A stretch of DNA of 42,070 nucleotides. Source: Candidatus Melainabacteria bacterium (GTDB taxonomy: Bacteria; Cyanobacteriota; Vampirovibrionia; Gastranaerophilales; Gastranaerophilaceae). The stretch spans positions 1 to 42,070 of the forward strand of contig QHMH01000015.1 in assembly GCA_003258795.1 (NCBI GenBank), in the 5' to 3' direction. A program made the translations under genes and the position numbers. Below the pieces are notes generated by a model that searched no databases, was not told where the DNA came from, and saw only the letters and a list, made by a program, of their open reading frames with translations. Each line of letters opens with the position of its first letter. Positions within the stretch are counted from its first letter, which is position 1. Shown piece after piece: positions 1 through 7,024 of the stretch.

Positions 1-96
1 CGGTATTTTTAATGCTTTTCTTTAATTTTTCTACCAATTCTCTTAATAATTCTTAACATTATCAAGATGCTTTTACATCAACCATTTATAGGAATA

Positions 97-130
97 TTAA
101 GGGCGGCATTTTTTAAAATGCCGCCCTTAA
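97..130. terminator. Perfect hairpin, candidate terminator of the leftward gene
   Basis: A 16-bp perfect stem (97-112 with 115-130, core GGGCGGCATTTT) has a 2-nt loop and lies 19 bp past the stop of the leftward gene ending at 150. No long T-run follows on either strand, so it could also act as an mRNA 3'-end stabiliser. The first 96 bases hold no gene I can support. A short leftward reading frame is open to the window edge from about base 40, but no start signal can be defined. Confidence 0.6.
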
Positions 131-149
131 ACTAAAAAATTTTTATTCA

Positions 150-635
150 CTAATAAAACAATATAAAATAATCTTCTTCTGGTCTAATCTGAACCTCTCC
201 ACCTCTAACTAAACCAGTAAATAAATTTATGTATGGAACGATATTGTTATGATCATTTCCAGCTTTTCTGATAGAACCTTTTAACCTTACCTTATTTCCA
301 TATATATCTTCCGTTGTAAATTCTTCAATAACTATCTTTGCAGGAATACTTATGAAACGGTTTGGAACAATCAAAACAACTTCTCCTTCAACAAGAGAGC
401 CTTTTTTTATAACCTTTTCACCATCTTTTATTACATCTCTTACAACAACAAAATTAACCTTACTTCCTTCAACTAAACTCTTTTTTGAAGTTGTTATTTT
501 GTTAATAGAAGTAACTCTAACTTGAGCACCATTAAATAATGTATCCTCTGCCAAATTACCTTTCAAAATTTCTGCACAATTCGCCGGTAATGAAATTATC
601 ATTATCGCTAATATAAACTTTATAAAATTTTTCAT
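150..635 (-). CDS. Secreted protein of unknown function (161 aa)
   Basis: I do not recognise the family. The start at 635 is chosen over an upstream in-frame GTG because GAGGGAAG lies just ahead of this ATG. Residues 1-20 form a signal peptide (MKNF, then a hydrophobic stretch ending near NCA), so the product should be exported; the Cys is not in a good lipobox. The mature part is beta-rich with alternating Val/Ile. It contains repeated phrases of the type 'GSKVNFVVVRDVI' and 'IKKGSLVEGEV' (about residues 55-90), which resemble small OB- or SH3-like barrels in periplasmic proteins. That fold is a guess. It is transcribed alone, with a hairpin after its stop. Confidence 0.75.
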   Translation of the reverse strand: MKNFIKFILAIMIISLPANCAEILKGNLAEDTLFNGAQVRVTSINKITTSKKSLVEGSKVNFVVVRDVIKDGEKVIKKGSLVEGEVVLIVPNRFISIPAKIVIEEFTTEDIYGNKVRLKGSIRKAGNDHNNIVPYINLFTGLVRGGEVQIRPEEDYFILFY

Positions 636-685
636 ATATACTTCCCTCACTCATTTTAATATATCAAAACAAGGGAAAAATACAA

Positions 686-711
686 TAAAAAAGGAACTCT
701 TTCGAATTCCT
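686..711 (-). terminator. Weak rho-independent terminator for the 140-aa gene
   Basis: On the minus strand AGGAA and TTCCT pair across a 10-nt loop (692-711), followed directly by a run of T. It lies about 35 bp beyond the stop of the leftward gene at 747. The stem is only 5 bp. Confidence 0.4.
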
Positions 712-746
712 GTGTGTATAGTAAGTTTAAGAATTATTTAATTTAA

Positions 747-1169
747 TTATGATTCTTTTTTGTTAAGTGCTAAATTTGTTACACTAACAAGTTTGCCGAA
801 TGAAGCATGTACTGCAGATTCATTCTTTAGTTCTCTCTTTTCTTGTACTGGCAATGCAATATTACCTGTCATATCTGCCATAGCATTTCTTGATGCTTGT
901 GTGTTCAAATATTTCAAGCTTTTAATTGCATTTGCACTCAAATTGATTTGGAATCCAGTATTCATTTTAGCTATGTTAGATGCTTGTTCTGCATTAACTT
1001 TTGAGCCATATAAATCTGTTCCTTGTGAAACTCTATTGAATTTAGACATATCAAAATTTTCAAGAGCACCGCTTTTTTCAGCAGCTCTGTTAAAAATCTT
1101 GCTTGTGACTTCTTTCAAAGAGTTCACATCAATTGAAGACATTTGGTTGTATGATACGCCTAATCCCAT
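747..1169 (-). CDS. Unknown 140-aa protein with MGLG N-terminus
   Basis: The start has a good AAGGAAAG Shine-Dalgarno sequence. There is no signal peptide or membrane segment. The sequence is polar, rich in Ser, Asn and Ala, and probably helical (for example the stretch around 'QASNIAKMNTGFQINLSANA'). No known motif is visible. Its opening MGLGVSYNQ recalls the MGLAASQGR start of the 778-aa protein further right, but the two share no other obvious similarity. The overlapping rightward frame at 760-1191 lacks a ribosome site and looks like a shadow. It stands alone, divergent from the small membrane protein at 1321, with a 16-bp palindrome between them. Confidence 0.65.
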   Translation of the reverse strand: MGLGVSYNQMSSIDVNSLKEVTSKIFNRAAEKSGALENFDMSKFNRVSQGTDLYGSKVNAEQASNIAKMNTGFQINLSANAIKSLKYLNTQASRNAMADMTGNIALPVQEKRELKNESAVHASFGKLVSVTNLALNKKES

Positions 1170-1246
1170 TTCTTTCCTTATTTACCCTTAACTTTCGTTA
1201 CATGTACCTTATCGGCATTTTTTATTTTTTCTTTAATTTTTTGTTT

Positions 1247-1262
1247 GTTTTGTTAACAAAAC
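1247..1262. promoter_or_regulatory. 16-bp perfect palindrome between divergent genes
   Basis: GTTTTGTTAACAAAAC reads the same on both strands. It lies 78 bp from the start of the leftward gene (1169) and 59 bp from the start of the rightward gene (1321), where an operator for a dimeric repressor would be expected. The regulator is unknown, and in AT-rich DNA chance is possible. Confidence 0.4.
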
Positions 1263-1320
1263 TTAATATTTGTTAGAAAAGATTTATAAAGTGGAATAAA
1301 AAGAGAAGGAGAAAAGTAAA

Positions 1321-1527
1321 ATGTATCTGATTAAAACAAGGCAGGTTACACATGTCTTTGCTTTGTCGGCAGCATTTATCATCGTTTTCGCAATATGTTG
1401 CGGAAACCTCTTAACAGACAAAGTTAAAGATGCAATTGACGATTTAAACTTTATGTTTAAACCAAGTGCAACCTCCAACTACTACCAAACAACTTATCCC
1501 GATTTTACAGGAAAAAGTTTACGTTAA
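1321..1527 (+). CDS. Small single-pass membrane protein (68 aa)
   Basis: AAGGAG sits 11 nt ahead of the ATG, which supports this frame over the antisense frame at 1284-1478. Residues 9-30 (VTHVFALSAAFIIVFAICCG) form one hydrophobic segment, either a membrane anchor or an uncleaved signal. A short polar tail with DKVKDAIDDLNFMF and a Tyr/Thr-rich end follows. I do not recognise the family. A gene this short is supported mainly by the ribosome site, the sensible membrane segment and the following terminator-like hairpin. It is the only rightward gene in the first 3 kb. Confidence 0.6.
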   Translation: MYLIKTRQVTHVFALSAAFIIVFAICCGNLLTDKVKDAIDDLNFMFKPSATSNYYQTTYPDFTGKSLR

Positions 1528-1546
1528 AAATTTTTTTCAGCAAAAT

Positions 1547-1572
1547 CTTGAAGGGACTTTTCCAAGCTTTTT
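1547..1572 (+). terminator. Weak terminator after the 68-aa gene
   Basis: CTTG (1547-1550) pairs with CAAG (1563-1566), with further A-T and G-T pairs inside, followed by CTTTTT (1567-1572). The position fits the gene ending at 1527. Confidence 0.35.
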
Positions 1573-1589
1573 AAATTGTAACTTTTACA

Positions 1590-1994
1590 CTACTTTACGT
1601 TTTCTTTCATTATGTCAGAAACCCAAGGAAGATAGCTCAATTTGCCTTGCAAACAAGTAAAAATTAGGTACAACAATATAGTATAAATTATTACTTGAAT
1701 AATCGAGAAATTATACACCAATGGAGCGTTAACCCAAAAGTAAACTCTAAAAGCAATATCATTTACAAATGGAATAATACTTAAAATATTCATAACAAGC
1801 CCCAATATTGCAGAGGCAAGAAAATATGCTATCGAAATAAAAATTGATTGAAAAACATGAAATCTTGTGTACACTTTTAGATTGTTTTTTGTAAGATAAG
1901 CAATCAATAGGTATATAAAACCGACTGTGCCCAAGGTCAAGTAAGACAATGCGGCAATAATTCTTTCAAACGGTTGAGATTGTACATTAGACAT
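1590..1994 (-). CDS. Tic20/DUF4870-like integral membrane protein (134 aa)
   Basis: The start is the Met of MSNVQSQPFERI, inside a longer frame, because it overlaps the upstream stop by 8 nt. Three to four hydrophobic segments fill the protein: about residues 12-33, 45-75 and 88-115. The opening 'ERIIAALSYLTLGTVGFIYL' followed by 'RFHVFQSIFISIAYF' matches the layout of Tic20-family and DUF4870 proteins: Arg-Ile plus a Tyr-Leu helix, then a [FY]H-x-FQ/[RF]N-x-xQ motif before the next helix. Tic20 in chloroplasts is part of the inner-envelope import machinery; the bacterial role is unsettled. It is probably translationally coupled to the TPR gene upstream. The family call is from memory of the pattern and is moderate. 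Confidence 0.6.
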   Translation of the reverse strand: MSNVQSQPFERIIAALSYLTLGTVGFIYLLIAYLTKNNLKVYTRFHVFQSIFISIAYFLASAILGLVMNILSIIPFVNDIAFRVYFWVNAPLVYNFSIIQVIIYTILLYLIFTCLQGKLSYLPWVSDIMKENVK

Positions 1995-3045
1995 TTTCTT
2001 TTTCTCTTTGTGTAATAAATTCATCCAAAATTTCAAGATAAATCAATTTATATTCATCATTATCTTGTGACATTCTTATAGCATCTCTATATTCAACAAG
2101 CGCTTTTCTAATATCATTTTTCATATAATAAGCATTGGCTTGTGACATATGAGCCAAAGTATCTTTATAATTAAACTTAATAGCTTTTTCATAATAAGAT
2201 ATTGCACTATCGTAATCGCCCAAATCATAGTATAAATTACCTAAAAGTAGGTATGCAGTATGGTTTTTAGGTTCTTCAACGATTGCTCTTTCATACAATC
2301 TTATGGCATCATCAAAGTTTTTGAATTCACCTCTTGAAATAGCATAATCAATCAAAATATCATAATTTCTGCCAGGGACACTTAATGCTTTTTCAAAGAA
2401 CTCACAAGCTTCTTTTTCATGCTTCATTGAAGAAGATGCTTTCGCTACATAAACAAGAACTTCTTTATTATCTGGATATTTGTCCAAGATTTTTTTGTAA
2501 CAAGAGAAAGCTTTTTCGAATTCATAGAATTGAGTATAAATATTACCCAAACCAATATTAGCCTTAATGTTGTCTTTATCAAGTTCCAAAACTTTTTTGT
2601 AATAAATTTCAGCTTCTACGTAGATTTTAAAATCATTAAACAATTGAGCCATCGCATTGTAAACATCAACAGGCGGAGCATTCAATTCTAACGCTCTATC
2701 ATATCTTTCAAGAGCCTTGTCGAATGTTTTTAATTCTGCATATACATTACCCATACTGAAGTAAACAACATGATTCAATGGGTCAGTTTCGACAGCTTTA
2801 TTTAAATAAAAGAAAGCTTTTCTGTAATCTTTTTTGTAAAACCAAATGCTACCCAAATTTACAAGAGCTGTAAACTCATCTGGTTTAATTGCAAGTAAAC
2901 CTTCATAAGTTGAAATCATGTTATCATACATGCCTTGAGATTCATAAAGGGCTGCAAGGTCATGGTAATTATCGATATTTTGAGGGTCTGTTGCCACTTT
3001 GACAATAGCCTGCTTAATCTTTTCGTTAATGTCGGTATTTTCCAT
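1987..3045 (-). CDS. Cytoplasmic TPR-repeat protein (352 aa)
   Basis: The Met at 3045 is preferred because GAGGA lies 5 nt upstream; an earlier in-frame ATG at 3057 would overlap that site. Almost the whole protein is tandem tetratricopeptide repeats, about nine to ten units of 34 residues. Typical lines are 'AYLLLGNLYYDLGDYDSAIS' and 'VYFSMGNVYAELKTFDKALE', with the usual W/L-G-Y-A-A-P spacing. There is no signal peptide or catalytic domain, so it is probably a protein-interaction scaffold. Its stop overlaps the start of the Tic20-like gene by 8 nt, which suggests the two are co-translated and may act together at the membrane. The partner is unknown. Confidence 0.85.
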   Translation of the reverse strand: MENTDINEKIKQAIVKVATDPQNIDNYHDLAALYESQGMYDNMISTYEGLLAIKPDEFTALVNLGSIWFYKKDYRKAFFYLNKAVETDPLNHVVYFSMGNVYAELKTFDKALERYDRALELNAPPVDVYNAMAQLFNDFKIYVEAEIYYKKVLELDKDNIKANIGLGNIYTQFYEFEKAFSCYKKILDKYPDNKEVLVYVAKASSSMKHEKEACEFFEKALSVPGRNYDILIDYAISRGEFKNFDDAIRLYERAIVEEPKNHTAYLLLGNLYYDLGDYDSAISYYEKAIKFNYKDTLAHMSQANAYYMKNDIRKALVEYRDAIRMSQDNDEYKLIYLEILDEFITQREKENV

Positions 3046-3078
3046 CTTATTCCTCATTCGGTTTTTACGCTTTTTACA

Positions 3079-3087
3079 TGATATAAT
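3079..3087 (+). promoter_or_regulatory. Extended -10 promoter for def-fmt-aroH
   Basis: TG-A-TATAAT is a perfect extended -10 box, 31 nt ahead of the def start. No good -35 is present, which is usual for extended -10 promoters. The region also separates the divergent TPR gene. Confidence 0.6.
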
Positions 3088-3118
3088 ATAACACAGAAAA
3101 GGAAGAAAAGGAAGAAAA

Positions 3119-3712
3119 ATGACAATAAAAAAGGTTTTAAAGTATGGAACACCATCGTTAAGGCAACCATCAAAGGAAGTTCATAAAGTTTCAAAGAAAA
3201 TTAAAGATTTGGTAAAAGATCTTTTGGAAACTATGTATGCCCAAAATGGAGTAGGACTTGCAGCTCCACAGATTGGTGAAAATTATAGAATATTTGTAAT
3301 TGACGTTTCTTCTGGCGATGAGCCACTAAACCCTATGGTATTTATAAACCCTAAAATCATAAAAAAATCTGGTGCTTTTATAAGTTCTGAAGGTTGCTTA
3401 AGTTTTCCTGAAGTTTTTACAGAAGTCAGAAGATACAAAAACGTAACTATTAAAGCTCAAGATTCAAAAGGTAGAAGCTTTGTTCTAAACGCTGATGGTG
3501 GAACACTTTTAACAAGAGCAATTCAACACGAATATGATCATTTGGATGGTGTTTTATTCATAGACCATGCAAGAGATATTGACGATGCCAACGAAAAATT
3601 GTCAAAATATAATCTTCCTGCCGTCGAAGAAGATAGGCTTATCAATGAAGACAAACTTGAAGAAGAAATACAAAAAAACCAAACAAAGGACAAAGAAGAA
3701 AATAATGATTAA
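3119..3712 (+). CDS. def: Peptide deformylase
   Basis: Removes the N-formyl group from the starting Met of new proteins in the cytoplasm. All three family motifs are present: GVGLAAPQIG (44-53), EGCLSFP (91-97, metal-binding Cys93) and QHEYDH (136-141, with His137 and His141 as metal ligands and Glu138 as the base). At 197 aa it is longer than typical forms (about 170) because of a Lys/Glu/Asn-rich charged tail after residue 165, which may be disordered. A purine-rich AAGGAAG site precedes the ATG. The next gene, fmt, starts 8 nt before this stop, so the formylating and deformylating enzymes are made from one coupled mRNA, a common bacterial pairing. Confidence 0.97.
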   Translation: MTIKKVLKYGTPSLRQPSKEVHKVSKKIKDLVKDLLETMYAQNGVGLAAPQIGENYRIFVIDVSSGDEPLNPMVFINPKIIKKSGAFISSEGCLSFPEVFTEVRRYKNVTIKAQDSKGRSFVLNADGGTLLTRAIQHEYDHLDGVLFIDHARDIDDANEKLSKYNLPAVEEDRLINEDKLEEEIQKNQTKDKEENND

Positions 3713-4640
3713 AGTTATATTTATGGCAACACCTGAAATATCTATAAATGCTCTTGATGCTTTGAATAAATCAGAAGATTTTGAAGTATGCGCAGTAGTT
3801 ACACAATGCGACAAACCTGCTGGAAGAGGGAATAAGATACAATTTTCCCCTGTAAAAAAATATGCAATCGAAAATAACATTCCAGTTTTTCAGCCAAAAT
3901 CGATTAGAAAAGAACCAGAAATTCAAGCTGAATTAAAAAAGTTAAATCCGGATTATCTTTTAACCTTTGCTTTTGGTCAAATTTTATCAAGAGAAGTTTT
4001 AGATATTCCAAAAATTGCGACGATAAATCTTCACGCATCGCTTTTGCCTAAATACAGAGGAGCAAATCCAATTCAAAGATGTCTTATCAACGGAGATGAA
4101 GAAACAGGCATTTGCACAATGATTACGGAAGAAGGTTTGGATAGTGGAGATGTTTGCTTATCTGAAAAAATTCAAATCACAGAAAATATGAACTTTAAGG
4201 AATTGCACGATAAGATTTCTGAACTTGCTCCAGATTTAATTATCAAAACCCTAAAAGGACTTGTAGACAAAACTATTACTCCTCAAAAACAAGATGAATC
4301 TCTTGTTACTTTTGCAAACAAACTTACAAAAGAGGATGAGCTTATCAAAAACGATATGACAGCTTTACAAGTTCATAATCTTGTTAGAGGGATTTATCCT
4401 TGTGCTTACTTTATATACAATCAAAAAAGAATCAAGGTGCTTAAAACTCTTTTAGAGGACAAAAACACAAAACATTCTAAATTTGGAGAAGTTTTGAGCA
4501 TATCAAAAAAAGGGATAGAGATTTCAACAAACGAGGGAAGTTTTATTTTGTCTACTTTAAAGCCTGAAGGTAAAGGTGAAATGCCTGCATCAGCATGGGT
4601 AAATGGGGCAAAAATTAAGGTTGGAGATTTTCTCTTATGA
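3705..4640 (+). CDS. fmt: Methionyl-tRNA formyltransferase (311 aa)
   Basis: Transfers a formyl group from 10-formyl-tetrahydrofolate to initiator Met-tRNA. The start MIKVIFMATPE overlaps the end of def by 8 nt; the frame extends further upstream but only as antisense-like Lys-rich sequence inside def. The N-terminal Rossmann-type formyltransferase domain (1-205) carries 'HASLLPKYRGANPIQ', with the His of the catalytic Asn-His-Asp set, and 'EGLDSGDV'. The C-terminal domain (about 205-311) contains 'VRGIYPCAYF', the OB-like tRNA-binding part. Length is normal. The stop shares ATGA with the aroH start. Confidence 0.96.
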   Translation: MIKVIFMATPEISINALDALNKSEDFEVCAVVTQCDKPAGRGNKIQFSPVKKYAIENNIPVFQPKSIRKEPEIQAELKKLNPDYLLTFAFGQILSREVLDIPKIATINLHASLLPKYRGANPIQRCLINGDEETGICTMITEEGLDSGDVCLSEKIQITENMNFKELHDKISELAPDLIIKTLKGLVDKTITPQKQDESLVTFANKLTKEDELIKNDMTALQVHNLVRGIYPCAYFIYNQKRIKVLKTLLEDKNTKHSKFGEVLSISKKGIEISTNEGSFILSTLKPEGKGEMPASAWVNGAKIKVGDFLL

Positions 4641-4972
4641 TGAAGGGGATAAGAGGAGCAACAACTGTTTCTGAAAACAGTATTGACGACATAAAAACAG
4701 CGACTTTGGAGCTGTTTTTTAAACTTGTTGATGAAAACAATCTAAAAGAAGAAAATGTTTCTCACATAATTTTTTCATTTACTAAAGATATTACAAAAGC
4801 GTACCCTGCAAAATTTGTAAGAGAGCATTGGAAAAATGTTGCCATGATGTGTTTTAACGAAGCGGATATCGAAAACTCTTTGAAAATGTGTATAAGAATA
4901 CTCATTGTTGCAGAGTGTGAATCTAAACCTAAATTTGTTTATATAAATGGAGCTAAAGATTTAAGAAAATAA
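4637..4972 (+). CDS. aroH: Chorismate mutase, AroH type (111 aa)
   Basis: Rearranges chorismate to prephenate, the branch step to Phe and Tyr. It belongs to the small trimeric Bacillus-type family, not the helical AroQ type. MKGIRGATTV opens the protein and 'MCFNEADIENSLKMCIRILI' holds the active site. By alignment to the Bacillus enzyme the key residues appear to be Arg6, Cys72, Glu75, Arg87 and Tyr102, all present. The start overlaps fmt by ATGA; two adjacent ATG codons (4637, 4640) are both possible. Placement behind def-fmt is by co-transcription, with no metabolic link seen. Confidence 0.93.
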   Translation: MMKGIRGATTVSENSIDDIKTATLELFFKLVDENNLKEENVSHIIFSFTKDITKAYPAKFVREHWKNVAMMCFNEADIENSLKMCIRILIVAECESKPKFVYINGAKDLRK

Positions 4973-4975
4973 TTT

Positions 4976-5003
4976 TTGACTATTTTTAAACTAATGTTAT
5001 ATT
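4976..5003 (+). promoter_or_regulatory. Sigma70-type promoter for the secreted HExxH gene
   Basis: TTGACT (4976-4981), a 16-bp spacer and TATATT (4998-5003) lie just past the aroH stop and 29 bp before the next ATG. Confidence 0.65.
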
Positions 5004-5032
5004 GATAAATATAGGGATTTGAGGTAGCTGAT

Positions 5033-5728
5033 ATGAAAAAAGTTTTTGTGTACATTTTAACTCTTACATGTATTTTGTCATTTTGTTCAACAGCTTTTGC
5101 TGCAAAAAACCAAGAAGTTGAGGAAACTGAGCTTGAAACAGTTAACCCACTTTATCCTGCAAAATACACTCCCACATACATAAAAGAAATTAGGAATGAA
5201 TATACACCTGCAACAAAAGACGAAGTTGTAATGGTTGCACTTGATATTTTAAAAGGCACAATTGGAGATTTTTCAAGAAATGCCATTTTAGGAAACAATC
5301 TGTCAAAACGTGTTGTTAAGATAGAGTTCAGAGATTTAGCAACAATGAATAAAGACTACGCCGATTTTGATGCTTTGGGGTGGAAAAATGGTAGAAAACT
5401 TTACATCTACATAAACCAAAAACATACTAAAGCTCCTGCAATTGCACTTGCTGCATTACTTGCTCACGAAGCAATTCACCAAGATGAGTACAATTCACTT
5501 GCAGAAGAAACTTATGCTTGGACTATGGAAGCTGCTGTTTGGACAGAATTAACCGAACTATACGAAGATTACGTATACGAACCAGGATCACTTGTCCACA
5601 GAGAAAATACCCTCAAAAAAATGTTTGAACAAGGTAACTATACTAATAAATACATCAAAAAATCTGTCTACTCTAACGAAAGTTACAAGACATTACCTGA
5701 AACATCTCCTGGGTTTGAAAATTTATAA
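5033..5728 (+). CDS. Secreted protein with HExxH zinc-peptidase motif (231 aa)
   Basis: Residues 1-23 form a clear signal peptide ending AFA-A, so the protein is exported. HEAIH at 145-149 sits on a helix after an Ala/Leu-rich stretch. An acidic pair at 158-159 (AEETYAW) is suitably placed for a third, Glu, zinc ligand as in gluzincin-type peptidases. Aromatic and acidic residues follow, and the C-terminus is polar. I do not recognise a named family, so substrate and activity are open. The start has GAGGT 7 nt upstream and a clear promoter. The S41 protease follows 70 bp later on the same strand but has its own start signals, so two exported proteases neighbour each other. Confidence 0.75.
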   Translation: MKKVFVYILTLTCILSFCSTAFAAKNQEVEETELETVNPLYPAKYTPTYIKEIRNEYTPATKDEVVMVALDILKGTIGDFSRNAILGNNLSKRVVKIEFRDLATMNKDYADFDALGWKNGRKLYIYINQKHTKAPAIALAALLAHEAIHQDEYNSLAEETYAWTMEAAVWTELTELYEDYVYEPGSLVHRENTLKKMFEQGNYTNKYIKKSVYSNESYKTLPETSPGFENL

Positions 5729-5778
5729 AAATTGGTCTAAAATTTTCCAAATTAACTATTGAAAAAATATATCCCTTG

Positions 5779-5798
5779 TTTCATTATAAATAATGAAA
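5779..5798 (+). promoter_or_regulatory. Inverted repeat and -10 box at the ctpA start
   Basis: TTTCATTAT and ATAATGAAA form a 9-bp inverted repeat with a 2-nt centre, ending on the A of the ctpA start codon. TATAAA (5785-5790) inside it ends 7 nt before the ATG, fitting a leaderless promoter. The best -35 (TTGAAA, 5759-5764) is 20 bp away, which is long. Confidence 0.4.
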
Positions 5799-7015
5799 TG
5801 AAAAGACAGTTTTTAATATTCACATTAGTAGTTGCCTCGCTGATTTTATGTAATTCCCTGTTTGAGAAGTACTTCTTTTCGAGCATGGTTTTTAACGATG
5901 GTTCTTTGCTAAATAAAAACCAAATTTCATCCCAAAAATTATTTGACAAATCTATTGAAATCATAAAACATAACTACTATGACCCTAATTTGAACGGTCA
6001 AGATTTAGACAAATGGAAAAAACGTTATAGAGATAAAATCAAAACAGACGAAGATGTTGATGTTGCGATAAATTCCATCCTCGAAAGTTTAGATGACCCA
6101 TACTCTAAATATTTGGACAAACATGACTATGCAGAACAAAATACATCAATAAATTCCAAAATAACTGGAGTTGGTGTTAACATAGCATCGATTGGTGGAA
6201 AGGTAGTAATAATAAACGTTATTGAAGGTACACCTGCTCAAAAAGCTGGGCTTAAAGACGGCGATATAATAATGAAGGTTGATAATAAAGATGCAACTGG
6301 ATTAAAACCTTCACAGGTTGCTACTCTTGTAAGGGGAGAGGAAAACACAAAAGTTACCCTCACTATTTTAAGAGATAAAAAAAATATTAAAAAAACAATC
6401 ATTAGAAAAGATATAAAAATCAAAAATGTTAAAAGCAAAACCGAAGGCGATATCGGATATATACAGATTTTAAGTTTTATTGGTTCAACAACTTACAACG
6501 AGTTTTTAGAAGCTCTTGCAAATACTGAAAAAACAAAAGGTCTTATAATTGATTTGAGAGGAAATTCTGGTGGATTGCTTCCAAATGCTGTATATATGGC
6601 AAATCTATTTATAAATAAAGGAAACATCGTAAGCATAGTCGGTAGAAATGGTTACAAAAAGAAAATCAAAGCTCAAGATTTGAAATACCAAGTAAAAAAA
6701 CCTATCGTTTTACTTATCGACGAGAACTCTGCAAGTGCTTCAGAAATTTTTTCCGGCGCTCTAAAGGACTACGGAAAAGCTACAATCATTGGAACGAAAT
6801 CTTTTGGTAAAGGTATGGTCCAAAGAATCATTCCAATGCCTAATGAAACAGGTATTAACCTGACAATAGCTAAATACTTAACGCCAAATGATACTGACAT
6901 TAACAAAAAAGGTATTGAACCTGATATAAAAGTTACTTTAAATAAAAATTCAAAAGAAGACATTCAGCTAAAAGCTGCGAAAACTCTTGTCGAAACAATG
7001 ATTAAGAACAATTAA
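5798..7015 (+). CDS. ctpA: C-terminal processing peptidase, S41/CtpA family (405 aa)
   Basis: A membrane-anchored serine protease that trims or degrades exported proteins. The start is the Met of MKRQFLIF; an upstream TTG at 5759 gives 13 extra residues but has no ribosome site. Residues 5-20 are a signal anchor. A PDZ domain follows (about 120-200, with 'GVGVNIASIGG' and 'GTPAQKAGLKDGD'), then the S41 core. By alignment with D1 protease the catalytic pair is Ser313 (in SASASEIF) and Lys338 (in KSFGKGMVQ), 25 residues apart as in the family. Length is normal. No Shine-Dalgarno sequence is seen; a -10 box 7 nt ahead suggests a leaderless mRNA. Confidence 0.93.
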   Translation: MKRQFLIFTLVVASLILCNSLFEKYFFSSMVFNDGSLLNKNQISSQKLFDKSIEIIKHNYYDPNLNGQDLDKWKKRYRDKIKTDEDVDVAINSILESLDDPYSKYLDKHDYAEQNTSINSKITGVGVNIASIGGKVVIINVIEGTPAQKAGLKDGDIIMKVDNKDATGLKPSQVATLVRGEENTKVTLTILRDKKNIKKTIIRKDIKIKNVKSKTEGDIGYIQILSFIGSTTYNEFLEALANTEKTKGLIIDLRGNSGGLLPNAVYMANLFINKGNIVSIVGRNGYKKKIKAQDLKYQVKKPIVLLIDENSASASEIFSGALKDYGKATIIGTKSFGKGMVQRIIPMPNETGINLTIAKYLTPNDTDINKKGIEPDIKVTLNKNSKEDIQLKAAKTLVETMIKNN

Positions 7016-7024
7016 AGTCTACTT

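Noticed and set aside
48..59. 12-base match AATTCTTAACAT also at 35038-35049
   Set aside because: Many 12-mers recur by chance in 42 kb of AT-rich DNA and no shared context was seen.
1..60. Leftward frame open to the window edge (Leu/Lys-rich)
   Set aside because: Only about 15 codons without a definable start; cannot be told from chance.
760..1191. Rightward 143-codon frame opposite the 140-aa gene
   Set aside because: No ribosome site, Cys/Leu-rich nonsense composition, and the opposite frame has a good start site.
1284..1478. Leftward 64-codon frame opposite the 68-aa membrane protein
   Set aside because: No ribosome site and the rightward frame has AAGGAG plus a sensible membrane helix.
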